In this document: positions 5,943 through 12,100 of the stretch, piece by piece
Layout of the letters: every line of letters starts with the position of its first letter
How positions within the stretch are numbered: the stretch's first letter is position 1
Origin: an uncultured Syntrophobacteraceae bacterium
Lineage (GTDB): Bacteria; Desulfobacterota; Syntrophobacteria; Syntrophobacterales; Syntrophobacteraceae
Direction: 5' to 3'
Assembly (NCBI GenBank): GCA_937889795.1
Contig: CALBZH010000516.1
Location: 1 to 12,100, forward strand
DNA: 12,100 nt
The notes under the pieces: generated by a model
Seen by the model: the letters and a program-made list of their open reading frames with translations, nothing else
Told to the model about the DNA's origin: nothing
Database searches by the model: none
Position numbers and translations under genes: made by a program

Positions 5943-7577
5943 TCAAAGGCGTTCCATAACAGCTGAAACTTGCTCGCATTTGCAGGCATAGGCGGCCGAG
6001 AAGACCTTGGCCAGGGATTGGTCAAACGGACGACACGTGTCAACCACCACATGCTCCAAGGAGCTCAGCTCGCTCGTAGGCTCGAATTCCTCGATCATCT
6101 TCGGAAGATGATGCAGCCTGGCGTCTGACGCGCCCCCGGTAACCTCCCGCTGAAGCAGCCGCTCTCGAATGCCCTTCTCGTCGCACGCGCATTCGAGAAA
6201 GATGACGTTGGTGTCACAGTCCAGCGCAAGCCTGCGGGCGTCATCTCTCCACCGTCTCCGAGAGAAGGATCCGTCCAGGATTACCGAACGGCCGCGCCGC
6301 AACTCCTCCTGGGCGATAGCCAGCATCGCGGCGTAGACGTACTGCCGACGCTCCCGCTTGTACAGGCCTTCGTCGTACCCGACGATCACCGGCTCGGAGG
6401 TGGCGATCCCTTCCCGTTCCTTCCGCAGCCGGTCGGACTGGACCATAACAAGGCTCAACGCCTCGGCAAGCGCGCGAGCAAGGTAGGACTTGCCCGAGGC
6501 GGGAAGCCCGCAGCACACCCAGAGCGTGGGACGGCTGAACTGCAGGGCGAATCGGTAAGCCAGCGAAAGGTAGGTCTCCGCTTCGCGCCGAAGCATCTCT
6601 TTCTCATCGGCGTCGTCAAGCTCCGACAGCCGAAGACAGGCCACTTTCACCTTCACGACGGCCCGATACGCAGCGTAGAAGTCGATCAGCGCGTAGAGGT
6701 CATAGTCCCTGGCAGCCTCCACATAGGCATCCAGGATTGTCCGGCTTAAGCCGCTTTGTCCCAGCTTCTCCAGCTCCATGTGGAGAAAAGATAGGTCCGA
6801 AGCCGCATCTCCGTATCGAAAGCGGTCGTTGAACTCGATGCAGTCGATGATTTGGATGCGGTCGAGCAGATAGATGTGATCGGGGCGCAGGTCGCCATGG
6901 CCATCGTGAATTCGCCCCTCCTCGATGCGCTTCTCGAACAAGGGCCGCCAAAATCGCAGGAACGCCCGGCTGACCTCACGGACAAGCTCCCACCGATCGA
7001 GAGGCAGCAGTTGGGCTGCGAAGGGCTCGACCTGTAGGAAATTCTCTTCCACGTTGTAAGCCACGACATCCGGATCCCCGAAATGATCGACCGACGGGCT
7101 TCGAGGGCTGCTGCGATAAAAGCTCGCGAGCACTCGTCCGATCTCGGCGGCTCGGATCCCGAGCTCATCGCCCGGACGTCTTTCCTCCTGTGATGGCTTG
7201 CTCAACAGGAACTGAAGGCAAGCTTCCTCCGGCAACTGGCGCATCCTGACCGCGAGTTCCACCACATCCCCCTCGCCACCCAGACGAAGCCGCCCCATGT
7301 CGTCCCTGCGGATGGTCTCGACGGAATGATAGACTCCACGACTCAATCGCCCGTTGAGCGCAACTTCTTGACGGCAGCAGTGCAAACGCTTTTCCAGCGT
7401 ACTGAAGTCGAGAAAGCCGAAGTCGACGGGCTTCTTGAGCTTGTAGGCCCAGTCCCCGGTAAGGAAGACGGCCGAGATGTGTGTGTCGCGTCGTTCGATG
7501 TCACGCACCGGATGAGGATAAAAGGAGGGATCGAGGAAGGCCCGGCAGGTCTCTTCGAAGCGCTTGAATGCTTCCAT
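5943..7577 (-). CDS. Bifunctional APH-like kinase / P-loop ATPase fusion protein
   Basis: A 544-residue two-domain cytoplasmic protein. The N-terminal part (about 10-350) is an aminoglycoside-phosphotransferase-like kinase fold (COG2187 type). Its catalytic loop is HGDLRPDH (227-234) and its metal site is IDCIEFND (244-251). The usual HGDLHxxN asparagine is His here. The C-terminal part (about 352-540) is a COG0645-type P-loop kinase with Walker A GLPASGKS (357-364) and VILDGSF (432-438), resembling chloramphenicol or gluconate kinase folds. Such fusions are common in bacteria but their substrates are not established, and they should not be read as antibiotic resistance genes. A longer start at 7622 would overlap folE2. 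The ATG at 7577 has GGAGG (7582-7586) 4 bases upstream and is preferred. The XRE gene follows after 27 bases. Confidence 0.88.
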   Translation of the reverse strand: MEAFKRFEETCRAFLDPSFYPHPVRDIERRDTHISAVFLTGDWAYKLKKPVDFGFLDFSTLEKRLHCCRQEVALNGRLSRGVYHSVETIRRDDMGRLRLGGEGDVVELAVRMRQLPEEACLQFLLSKPSQEERRPGDELGIRAAEIGRVLASFYRSSPRSPSVDHFGDPDVVAYNVEENFLQVEPFAAQLLPLDRWELVREVSRAFLRFWRPLFEKRIEEGRIHDGHGDLRPDHIYLLDRIQIIDCIEFNDRFRYGDAASDLSFLHMELEKLGQSGLSRTILDAYVEAARDYDLYALIDFYAAYRAVVKVKVACLRLSELDDADEKEMLRREAETYLSLAYRFALQFSRPTLWVCCGLPASGKSYLARALAEALSLVMVQSDRLRKEREGIATSEPVIVGYDEGLYKRERRQYVYAAMLAIAQEELRRGRSVILDGSFSRRRWRDDARRLALDCDTNVIFLECACDEKGIRERLLQREVTGGASDARLHHLPKMIEEFEPTSELSSLEHVVVDTCRPFDQSLAKVFSAAYACKCEQVSAVMERL

Positions 7578-7581
7578 GATG

Positions 7582-7586
7582 CCTCC
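7582..7586 (-). promoter_or_regulatory. Ribosome binding site deciding the kinase-fusion start
   Basis: This reads GGAGG on the minus strand, 4 bases before the ATG at 7577. It favours that codon over the upstream in-frame ATG at 7622, which lies inside the end of folE2. Confidence 0.6.
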
Positions 7587-7600
7587 AGGCCTTGAAGAAG

Positions 7601-8374
7601 TCACTTCGTCCGTTCGATGCACGCATAGGCACTGTGGTTGTGGATCGATTCGAAGTTCTCCACGTCAACCATAAACCAAAGCACATTCGGGTCCTGCTTC
7701 AACTGATACGCGACATCTCGCACCACGTCCTCAACGAACTTGGGGTTCTCGTAGGCCTGCTCCGTCACATACTTCTCATCGGGGCGTTTCAGAACGGAAT
7801 AGACCTCACAGGAAGCGGCCTTTTCCACCAAGCGAACCAGGTCCTCAATCCAGACAAAGCGTTTGAAGCGTACGGCAAGCCGCACAACGCCGCGCTGATT
7901 GTGGGCCCCATGGCTGCTGATCTCCTTGGAGCACGGGCAGACCGTCGTGATGGGAACGTTGACCTCAAGCACCAGGTCGTAGCCTTTGGTGGCGCTCAGT
8001 GAGCCGCTCACACGGCACCCGTATTCCATGAGCCCCTCGGAATCCGTCACCGGTGAGAGCTTCTTGACAAAGTATGGAAAGCTGATCTCGAGATGCGCTG
8101 ACTGGGACTGGAGTCGCTCCTGCATCAGCTCCATGATGGAGCTGAGCTCCCGGATGTCCAGGTGTCCGTGAAACTCGTTGAGGATTTCGATGAACCGGCT
8201 CATGTGAGTCCCCTTGAACTCACGCGGCAAGTTCACGTACATGTTGATGGAAGCAACGGTGTGCTGCATCCCGTTGCTCTTATCCATCACCCTCATGGGA
8301 TAACGGATGTCCTTGACTCCAACCTTGTCCACGTTGATATTTCTGTAGTCCGTCTGATTCTGCACGTCGATCAT
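7601..8374 (-). CDS. folE2: GTP cyclohydrolase FolE2 (type IB)
   Basis: Converts GTP to 7,8-dihydroneopterin triphosphate, the first committed step of tetrahydrofolate synthesis and a route to other pterins or queuosine. The 257-residue length is normal. The signature PCSKEISSHGAHNQRG (147-162) carries the metal/catalytic Cys148 and His158. A second conserved block is KRPDEKYVTEQAYENPKFVED (196-216, with Glu200), and the C-terminal FESIHNHSAY (241-250) carries the conserved histidines. FolE2 enzymes are the metal-flexible alternative to zinc-dependent FolE, and in some bacteria they are induced by zinc limitation. No Zur-like site is apparent here. The gene starts 30 bases after cooC ends and is 23 bases before the kinase fusion, so it is internal to an operon. 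A weak GAAGAG ribosome binding site precedes the ATG. Confidence 0.96.
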   Translation of the reverse strand: MIDVQNQTDYRNINVDKVGVKDIRYPMRVMDKSNGMQHTVASINMYVNLPREFKGTHMSRFIEILNEFHGHLDIRELSSIMELMQERLQSQSAHLEISFPYFVKKLSPVTDSEGLMEYGCRVSGSLSATKGYDLVLEVNVPITTVCPCSKEISSHGAHNQRGVVRLAVRFKRFVWIEDLVRLVEKAASCEVYSVLKRPDEKYVTEQAYENPKFVEDVVRDVAYQLKQDPNVLWFMVDVENFESIHNHSAYACIERTK

Positions 8375-8404
8375 GGTGCGGCTCTTCGAATCACGTTGGC
8401 TCTC

Positions 8405-9187
8405 TCATTGGATTGACAAGGCCATGGCCACGAGGTTCTGGGCAATTTCCTCAAGACCGGCCTTCGTCGCCTCGGACACCCCATCCGCGAACACGCCCTT
8501 CAGGTCGGCATCGATGATCCCCTCGTCGTAAGGGATGAAGCCCAGAAAACGATACTCGGCCATATTGTTGAGCAGGAACTCCTTGTCCTTCTGACTCCTC
8601 ACCTTGTTGCCGACCAACGCGATTCGCGTGAGCCCGATGTCTCCGGCGAGCTCCTTGATGCGCACAGCGGTGTCAATACTGTGCTGGCCCGGCTCGACCA
8701 CGACCAGAAGGCAATCCACCGCCTTGGATGTGCCCCGTCCCAAGTGCTCGACACCGGCTTCCATGTCCATGATCACCACTTCGTCCCGTCTCAGGATCAG
8801 GTGCTGCACCAGATTCTTCAACAGAATACTCTCGGGACAGACACAGCCCATACCACCCTTTTTGACGCCGCCCATCACCATCAATCGCACGTGGTCCCCA
8901 CTGGCCACGGCCAGCTTCTCGGGAAGGTCGTCAACCTTGGGGTTGATCTTGAAAAACCCTCCGTAGCTGCCTGGGACGGATTCGGTCCGTTCCGCCACCA
9001 ATTCTTTCATTTTCGCGATGGGAATAATCTCCGAGGCGCCTTTGACCCCGAGCCCATGCCCCAGGTTCGCATCGGGATCGGCATCGATTGCCAGCACTTC
9101 CTTACCATGGGTCGCAAACCACTTCACCAAAAAAGCCGAGAGGGTCGTTTTGCCCACGCCCCCTTTACCACTCACAGCAATTTTCAA
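8405..9187 (-). CDS. cooC: CooC-type ATPase, CO dehydrogenase nickel-insertion accessory protein
   Basis: A 260-residue SIMIBI/MinD-like ATPase. The deviant Walker A is GKGGVGKTT (7-15), followed by DADPDANL (35-42), and the switch/Walker B region is VIMDMEAG (138-145). The CxC metal-binding motif typical of CooC is Cys115-Val-Cys117 in GCVCPE. CooC dimers bind Ni(II) or Zn(II) through these cysteines and use ATP to help load nickel into the C-cluster of carbon monoxide dehydrogenase. AcsF, the acetyl-CoA synthase counterpart, is a close relative and cannot be excluded. No CODH or ACS structural gene is in the window. The start codon is TTG, supported by GGAGG at 9196-9200 and by the MKIAVSGKGG beginning typical of the family. 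It leads the operon with folE2, the kinase fusion and the XRE gene. Confidence 0.93.
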   Translation of the reverse strand: MKIAVSGKGGVGKTTLSAFLVKWFATHGKEVLAIDADPDANLGHGLGVKGASEIIPIAKMKELVAERTESVPGSYGGFFKINPKVDDLPEKLAVASGDHVRLMVMGGVKKGGMGCVCPESILLKNLVQHLILRRDEVVIMDMEAGVEHLGRGTSKAVDCLLVVVEPGQHSIDTAVRIKELAGDIGLTRIALVGNKVRSQKDKEFLLNNMAEYRFLGFIPYDEGIIDADLKGVFADGVSEATKAGLEEIAQNLVAMALSIQ

Positions 9188-9195
9188 AGGAATAA

Positions 9196-9200
9196 CCTCC
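9196..9200 (-). promoter_or_regulatory. Ribosome binding site for the TTG start of cooC
   Basis: This reads GGAGG on the minus strand, 8 bases before the TTG at 9187. It supports a non-ATG start for cooC. Confidence 0.7.
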
Positions 9201-9240
9201 AGTTCATCTCAGTGTGGGGTTTTCTTTAAGACCGCCCTGC

Positions 9241-9270
9241 ATTATATGTGCGGGAAGATCGAGAAATCAA
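9241..9270 (-). promoter_or_regulatory. Sigma70-like promoter of the cooC operon
   Basis: On the minus strand, TTGATT (9270-9265) is followed after 18 bases by a perfect TATAAT (9246-9241). Transcription would start near 9234, giving a leader of about 47 bases. An imperfect dyad, CCC-T-GCA-N7-TGC-GGG (9235-9254), covers the -10 box and could be an operator. Confidence 0.6.
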
Positions 9271-9388
9271 CCACAAGTTCCCCGACATCTCTCTGCAAAA
9301 TGGCTTGCATGGCCGCTCCGGCGTGATTATCTGGTGCAAGTGCGCCCGGTTTCGGGATCGCACTCGACGCGATGAATCTCACGACGTT

Positions 9389-9395
9389 GGAGGAG
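9389..9395 (+). promoter_or_regulatory. Ribosome binding site deciding the GTG start of the thioredoxin gene
   Basis: GGAGGAG ends 7 bases before the GTG at 9403. The in-frame ATG at 9421 lies 25 bases away and has no site of its own. Confidence 0.65.
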
Positions 9396-9402
9396 CTCAG
9401 AC

Positions 9403-9855
9403 GTGGACCGAGATCATGTCATGATTGCGTGCGGAAACTGCGGGACTCGGAATCGAGTCCCGAAAGTGCGTCTTGGAGAACAACCGAAATGCGGACGCTG
9501 CAAAATACCGATATCCATAGAGAACCGCTACCCGGATTACGCGATCGGAGTAAACGATCAAAGCTTTGCCAAAGAGGTGCTGGCCTTTCCCGGGCTGGTT
9601 GCCGTCTACGTGTGGTCACAAAGCTGCGTTTACTGCAAACAGCTCAACCCTGTCATCGATCGGTTGGCCTATGAGAACACGGGGCGCGTCAAATTCGCCC
9701 GGCTCCTGCTCGATCAGAGCCCGATGACCGGGGCACGGTACGCGGCAACGACGGTGCCATCGCTCCTTTTTTTCCGTCGGGGACGCGAGGTGGATCGCCT
9801 CACGGGAGCCGTACCCAAGGAGGAAATCGAGCGTCACCTGAGGGCTCTGCTTTGA
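9403..9855 (+). CDS. Zinc-ribbon thioredoxin-like protein with atypical CVYC active site
   Basis: A 150-residue cytoplasmic protein with the layout of thioredoxin 2 (TrxC). An N-terminal zinc ribbon, CGNC (10-13) and CGRC (30-33), precedes a thioredoxin domain (about 47-150). The redox motif is WSQSCVYCK, with Cys75 and Cys78, in place of the normal WCGPCK. The cis-proline is Pro119 in TTVPSLLFF. The buried Asp of thioredoxin (Asp26 in E. coli) is replaced by Tyr69, and the Trp before the first Cys by Ser. The cysteines remain, so disulfide exchange is plausible, but redox potential and partners probably differ from those of TrxC. A GTG start is chosen because of GGAGGAG upstream. The photolyase gene follows 26 bases after the stop, so cotranscription is likely. 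Confidence 0.88.
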   Translation: MDRDHVMIACGNCGTRNRVPKVRLGEQPKCGRCKIPISIENRYPDYAIGVNDQSFAKEVLAFPGLVAVYVWSQSCVYCKQLNPVIDRLAYENTGRVKFARLLLDQSPMTGARYAATTVPSLLFFRRGREVDRLTGAVPKEEIERHLRALL

Positions 9856-9881
9856 ACCCCGCTCGGGATTGATTTGCAAAC

Positions 9882-11345
9882 ATGATTGATGTGCCTCCCG
9901 GCCGAATTCGGCGCCTCAACCGGAGAGAGATTCGAACGGATGCCCGGTACGTCCTTTATTGGATGACTGCCAGTCGCAGACCGTTCTGGAACTTTGGGCT
10001 CCAGCGCGCCGCACGATGGGCTCGTCAGCAGGCCCGTCCGCTGGTCGTGCTGGAAGCTCTTCGCTGCGACTACCCGTGGGCGAGTGATCGGCTGCACGCG
10101 TTCGTCCTTCAGGGAATGCGGCAGAATCAGGCTCATTTCGACCGAACACCCGCCTTATATTATCCTTACGTCGAATCCTCCTCGGGAGCCGGCAAGGGCC
10201 TTCTAAAGGCACTGGCCCAACAGGCATCGGTCGTGGTCACGGATGATTTTCCAGCCTTTTTTCTGCCTCGCATGCTGGAGACGGCGGCGCAGCAGGTGAG
10301 CGTGCTGCTGGAAGCCGTCGATTCCAATGGCCTCCTGCCGATGCGATCCGCCCCGCAAGTCTTTTCGACTGCATATGCCTTCCGTCGTTTCCTCCAGCGG
10401 GAGCTGCCGGCGCACCTCCTGGAACAGCCGTTGGAAGACCCTCTTGCCACACTTGAGCCTTCGCCGCCCATTACGCTACCCAGCGCGCTGTATGAGAAGT
10501 GGCCCGCCGCCGATCTCAAAGCCCTCGATGGAGGACCCGGGTCCCTTCGGTCCCTCCCCCTGAATCACCAGGTATCACCGGTTTCCACCCTTGGCGGCTG
10601 GCAGCGAGCCGAAGAGGTCTGGCAAGCTTTCCTCGCGCGGAGCCTTTCCGTGTACGCCCTGGATCGGAGCCACCCCGACGAGCGGGCGACCAGCGGCCTT
10701 TCCCCCTATCTGCACTTTGGCCACCTGTCAGCGCATCAGGTCTTCTCACAGCTCGCCGAGGCCGAGGAGTGGACTCTCGATCACATCGGCCGGACGGCTA
10801 CCGGCAAGCGAACAGGCTGGTGGGGGATGAGTGAGGGAGCCGAAGCCTTTCTGGACCAACTGATCACATGGCGGGAGATTGGCTTCAACCTGTGTGGTTT
10901 CCGTAACGACTACGACCGATACGAATCCCTGCCCCAGTGGGCCCGTGACGAGCTCGATCGCCACGCGTCGGATCGTCGCCCTGCCCTTTACACACTCGAG
11001 CATTTCGAGACTTCCGAAACCCATGACTCACTCTGGAACGCAGCGCAAAGGCAGCTGGTCGAAGAGGGGATCATGCACAATTATCTCAGGATGCTGTGGG
11101 GAAAGAAGATCCTGGAGTGGACGTCCTCACCCCAAGAAGCGCTTGCAATCATGATCGAGCTCAACAACAAGTACGCTCTCGACGGAAGGGATCCCAATTC
11201 CTATTCGGGCATCTTCTGGATTCTCGGACGTTACGATCGACCTTGGGGACCGGACCGTCCCGTATTCGGGAAAATTCGTTACATGAGCTCGGCAAGTGCC
11301 TTGCGGAAACTGAGAGTGACGGAGTATCTTGCCCGCTTTGGATGA
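9882..11345 (+). CDS. Class II CPD photolyase (deoxyribodipyrimidine photolyase)
   Basis: A 487-residue flavoprotein that uses blue or near-UV light to split cyclobutane pyrimidine dimers in DNA. The N-terminal Rossmann-like antenna domain begins with VLYWMTASRR (24-33), a class II opening. The C-terminal FAD-binding domain contains TSGLSPYLHFGHLS (270-283), LITWREIGFNLC (327-338), LWNAAQ (384-389), HNYLRMLWGKKILEW (399-413) and the class II hallmark DGRDPNSYSGIFWILG followed by FGKIRYM (434-449 and 462-468). Tryptophans at 385 and 406 fit the class II electron-transfer path. The 487-residue length is normal for class II enzymes. The ATG at 9882 has no strong ribosome binding site, so translation may depend on coupling to the thioredoxin gene 26 bases upstream. 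Family assignment is confident. Exact lesion specificity is by analogy. Confidence 0.93.
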   Translation: MIDVPPGRIRRLNRREIRTDARYVLYWMTASRRPFWNFGLQRAARWARQQARPLVVLEALRCDYPWASDRLHAFVLQGMRQNQAHFDRTPALYYPYVESSSGAGKGLLKALAQQASVVVTDDFPAFFLPRMLETAAQQVSVLLEAVDSNGLLPMRSAPQVFSTAYAFRRFLQRELPAHLLEQPLEDPLATLEPSPPITLPSALYEKWPAADLKALDGGPGSLRSLPLNHQVSPVSTLGGWQRAEEVWQAFLARSLSVYALDRSHPDERATSGLSPYLHFGHLSAHQVFSQLAEAEEWTLDHIGRTATGKRTGWWGMSEGAEAFLDQLITWREIGFNLCGFRNDYDRYESLPQWARDELDRHASDRRPALYTLEHFETSETHDSLWNAAQRQLVEEGIMHNYLRMLWGKKILEWTSSPQEALAIMIELNNKYALDGRDPNSYSGIFWILGRYDRPWGPDRPVFGKIRYMSSASALRKLRVTEYLARFG

Positions 11346-11524
11346 GCGATGAGAAGCGCATGCGGGATGGCGTGGGACACCCCCGGCCAAACCTTGCCTC
11401 CCCCGCACCGATGGCCTGGTAAAGGCCAGCCGTCCCGGGTGCATTCCTCACCGGAAGGGTCTGGTTCTGCCCGACCTCATACGCCTGAAACCCGTAACCT
11501 GACACTTGACACCCGAGCGCTCCC
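11346..11524. other. Gap between the photolyase and RecJ-like genes
   Basis: 179 bases without a credible gene. A small hairpin, TGGCCT (11412-11417) with AGGCCA (11423-11428) and a 5-base loop, has no following T tract, so it is at best a weak terminator or pause site. TTGACA at 11506-11511 is too close to the next start to serve it. Confidence 0.4.
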
Positions 11525-12100
11525 ATGCAATCGAAGCGTTGGCAGCTGGCTGAACCGTGCCTTCCCCGCAACGGTGAGGAAGTGCTGGAGATTCTTTTCA
11601 GAAACCGAGGGGTTGACACGTCGTTTCTGGAGACGCCTTTAGCCGAGCTGGAGGTCCATTGCGGCTGCTGCGGCATGACGGAAGGGGCTGCGCTTGTGGC
11701 CTCGCACCTCAAGCGGGGAAGCCGGATCATTCTCGTTGCCGATTACGATTGCGACGGGATCACCTCTGCAGTCCAAATGTCTCTCTTCCTTCGAGAAATT
11801 GGCTATGGCAACTTTGAGACCGTTTTGCCGGACCGCTCCGAAGGGTATGGCATCCCGTTGCGCGCGGTTCTCGACCACCCCGACGCATCGCTCTTCATCG
11901 CCATGGACTGCGGCACCCATGACTTCCAGGCGATCACTGCAGCAAAGGGGATTGGAGCCGATACGGTCGTGATCGATCACCATGAAGTTGGGAGGTCTGG
12001 CGCTGCACCGGCGAGCATCCTGATCAACCCCAAGCAGCCCGGGTGTACGTCGCGATTCAAGGAGCTGTGCTCTTCCGGCCTGACCCTCCTCTTCCTGACC
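11525..12100 (+). CDS. recJ: RecJ-type DHH single-stranded-DNA exonuclease, 3' end outside the window
   Basis: The first 192 codons of a DHH-superfamily phosphoesterase, open to the right edge. Motif I is VADYDCDGIT (71-80), the RecJ DYDxDG signature. GYGIP (108-112) follows. Motif II is AMDCG (126-130), motif III is VIDHHEVG (149-156), and ILINPKQPGC (165-174) is the next RecJ-like block. RecJ is a 5'-3' ssDNA exonuclease of recombination and mismatch repair, needing Mn or Mg bound by these aspartates and histidines. The N-terminal opening KRWQLAEP is RecJ-like, although the stretch before motif I is rather short. An in-frame stop at 11507-11509 makes the ATG at 11525 the first available ATG. 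No strong ribosome binding site is seen. The C-terminal DHHA1 and OB regions that separate true RecJ from paralogs are not visible. Confidence 0.88.
   Translation, partial: MQSKRWQLAEPCLPRNGEEVLEILFRNRGVDTSFLETPLAELEVHCGCCGMTEGAALVASHLKRGSRIILVADYDCDGITSAVQMSLFLREIGYGNFETVLPDRSEGYGIPLRAVLDHPDASLFIAMDCGTHDFQAITAAKGIGADTVVIDHHEVGRSGAAPASILINPKQPGCTSRFKELCSSGLTLLFLT

Larger units (their letters stand above)
9188..9402. other. Divergent intergenic region between cooC and the thioredoxin gene
   Basis: 215 bases without a gene. The cooC-side promoter is convincing and listed separately. On the thioredoxin side I see only weak candidates, such as TTGCAT (9305-9310) followed by GATTAT (9325-9330) at a poor 14-base spacing. 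No riboswitch-like structure was recognised. Confidence 0.5.

Noticed and set aside
5943..7577. Antibiotic resistance gene by virtue of the aminoglycoside-phosphotransferase-like domain
   Set aside because: The domain belongs to the COG2187-type fusion with a P-loop kinase, a widespread housekeeping-like architecture, and its context is metabolic rather than mobile.
11506..11511. Plus-strand TTGACA before recJ
   Set aside because: Only 13 bases separate it from the recJ ATG, leaving no room for a -10 box and transcript start.
11161..11730. 189-codon minus-strand frame across the end of the photolyase and the start of recJ
   Set aside because: It overlaps two conserved genes and has no recognisable motif.
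1..12100. Mobile element, CRISPR array, tRNA or rRNA
   Set aside because: I saw no terminal inverted repeats, transposase or integrase motifs, regularly spaced repeats, or tRNA-like cloverleaf sequences.

Overview
The window is a gene-dense, GC-rich bacterial chromosome segment. It carries parts or all of 14 protein genes on both strands. I see no RNA genes, insertion sequences, CRISPR arrays or phage genes. The gene content suggests an anaerobic deltaproteobacterium (Desulfobacterota, for example a syntroph or sulfate reducer). The reasons are a CooC-type CO dehydrogenase maturation ATPase next to FolE2, a bacterial PC4-like protein, a YkgJ-type cysteine-cluster protein and a glyoxylate/succinic-semialdehyde-reductase-like dehydrogenase. 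This taxonomic placement is inference from family content, not from a marker gene.

Layout. (1) 1-2501 (+): a C-family DNA polymerase III alpha subunit, cut by the left edge, with DnaE2/ImuC-like features. (2) 2624-2968 (+): a small YkgJ-like cysteine-cluster protein. (3) 4354-2998 (-): a probable three-gene unit of a beta-hydroxyacid dehydrogenase, a PC4/p15-like ssDNA-binding protein and a small zinc-ribbon protein. It converges on the YkgJ gene across a strong hairpin. (4) 4620-5658 (+): a Nudix hydrolase of ADP-ribose pyrophosphatase type and, 13 bases later, a GreA-like factor whose acidic tip is altered. (5) 9187-5694 (-): a compact four-gene operon of cooC, folE2, an APH-like kinase/P-loop kinase fusion and a small XRE regulator, with gaps of only 23-30 bases and a good sigma70-like promoter in front. 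(6) 9403-12100 (+): a zinc-ribbon thioredoxin with an atypical CVYC active site, a class II CPD photolyase, and the first 192 codons of a RecJ-type DHH exonuclease that runs off the right edge.

How the genes may work together. DNA repair or damage tolerance recurs (DnaE2-like polymerase, photolyase, RecJ), as do proteins that act on RNA polymerase or single-stranded DNA (GreA-like, PC4-like). The cooC-folE2 unit joins CO dehydrogenase nickel insertion with the first step of tetrahydrofolate synthesis. Both are needed by a Wood-Ljungdahl-type C1 pathway, which is a reasonable but unproven reason for the pairing.

No clearly new multi-gene system is evident. The points most worth a second look are the GreA-like protein with Val41/Asp44 in place of Asp41/Glu44, the thioredoxin with its remodelled active site, and the cooC-folE2-kinase fusion-XRE operon.
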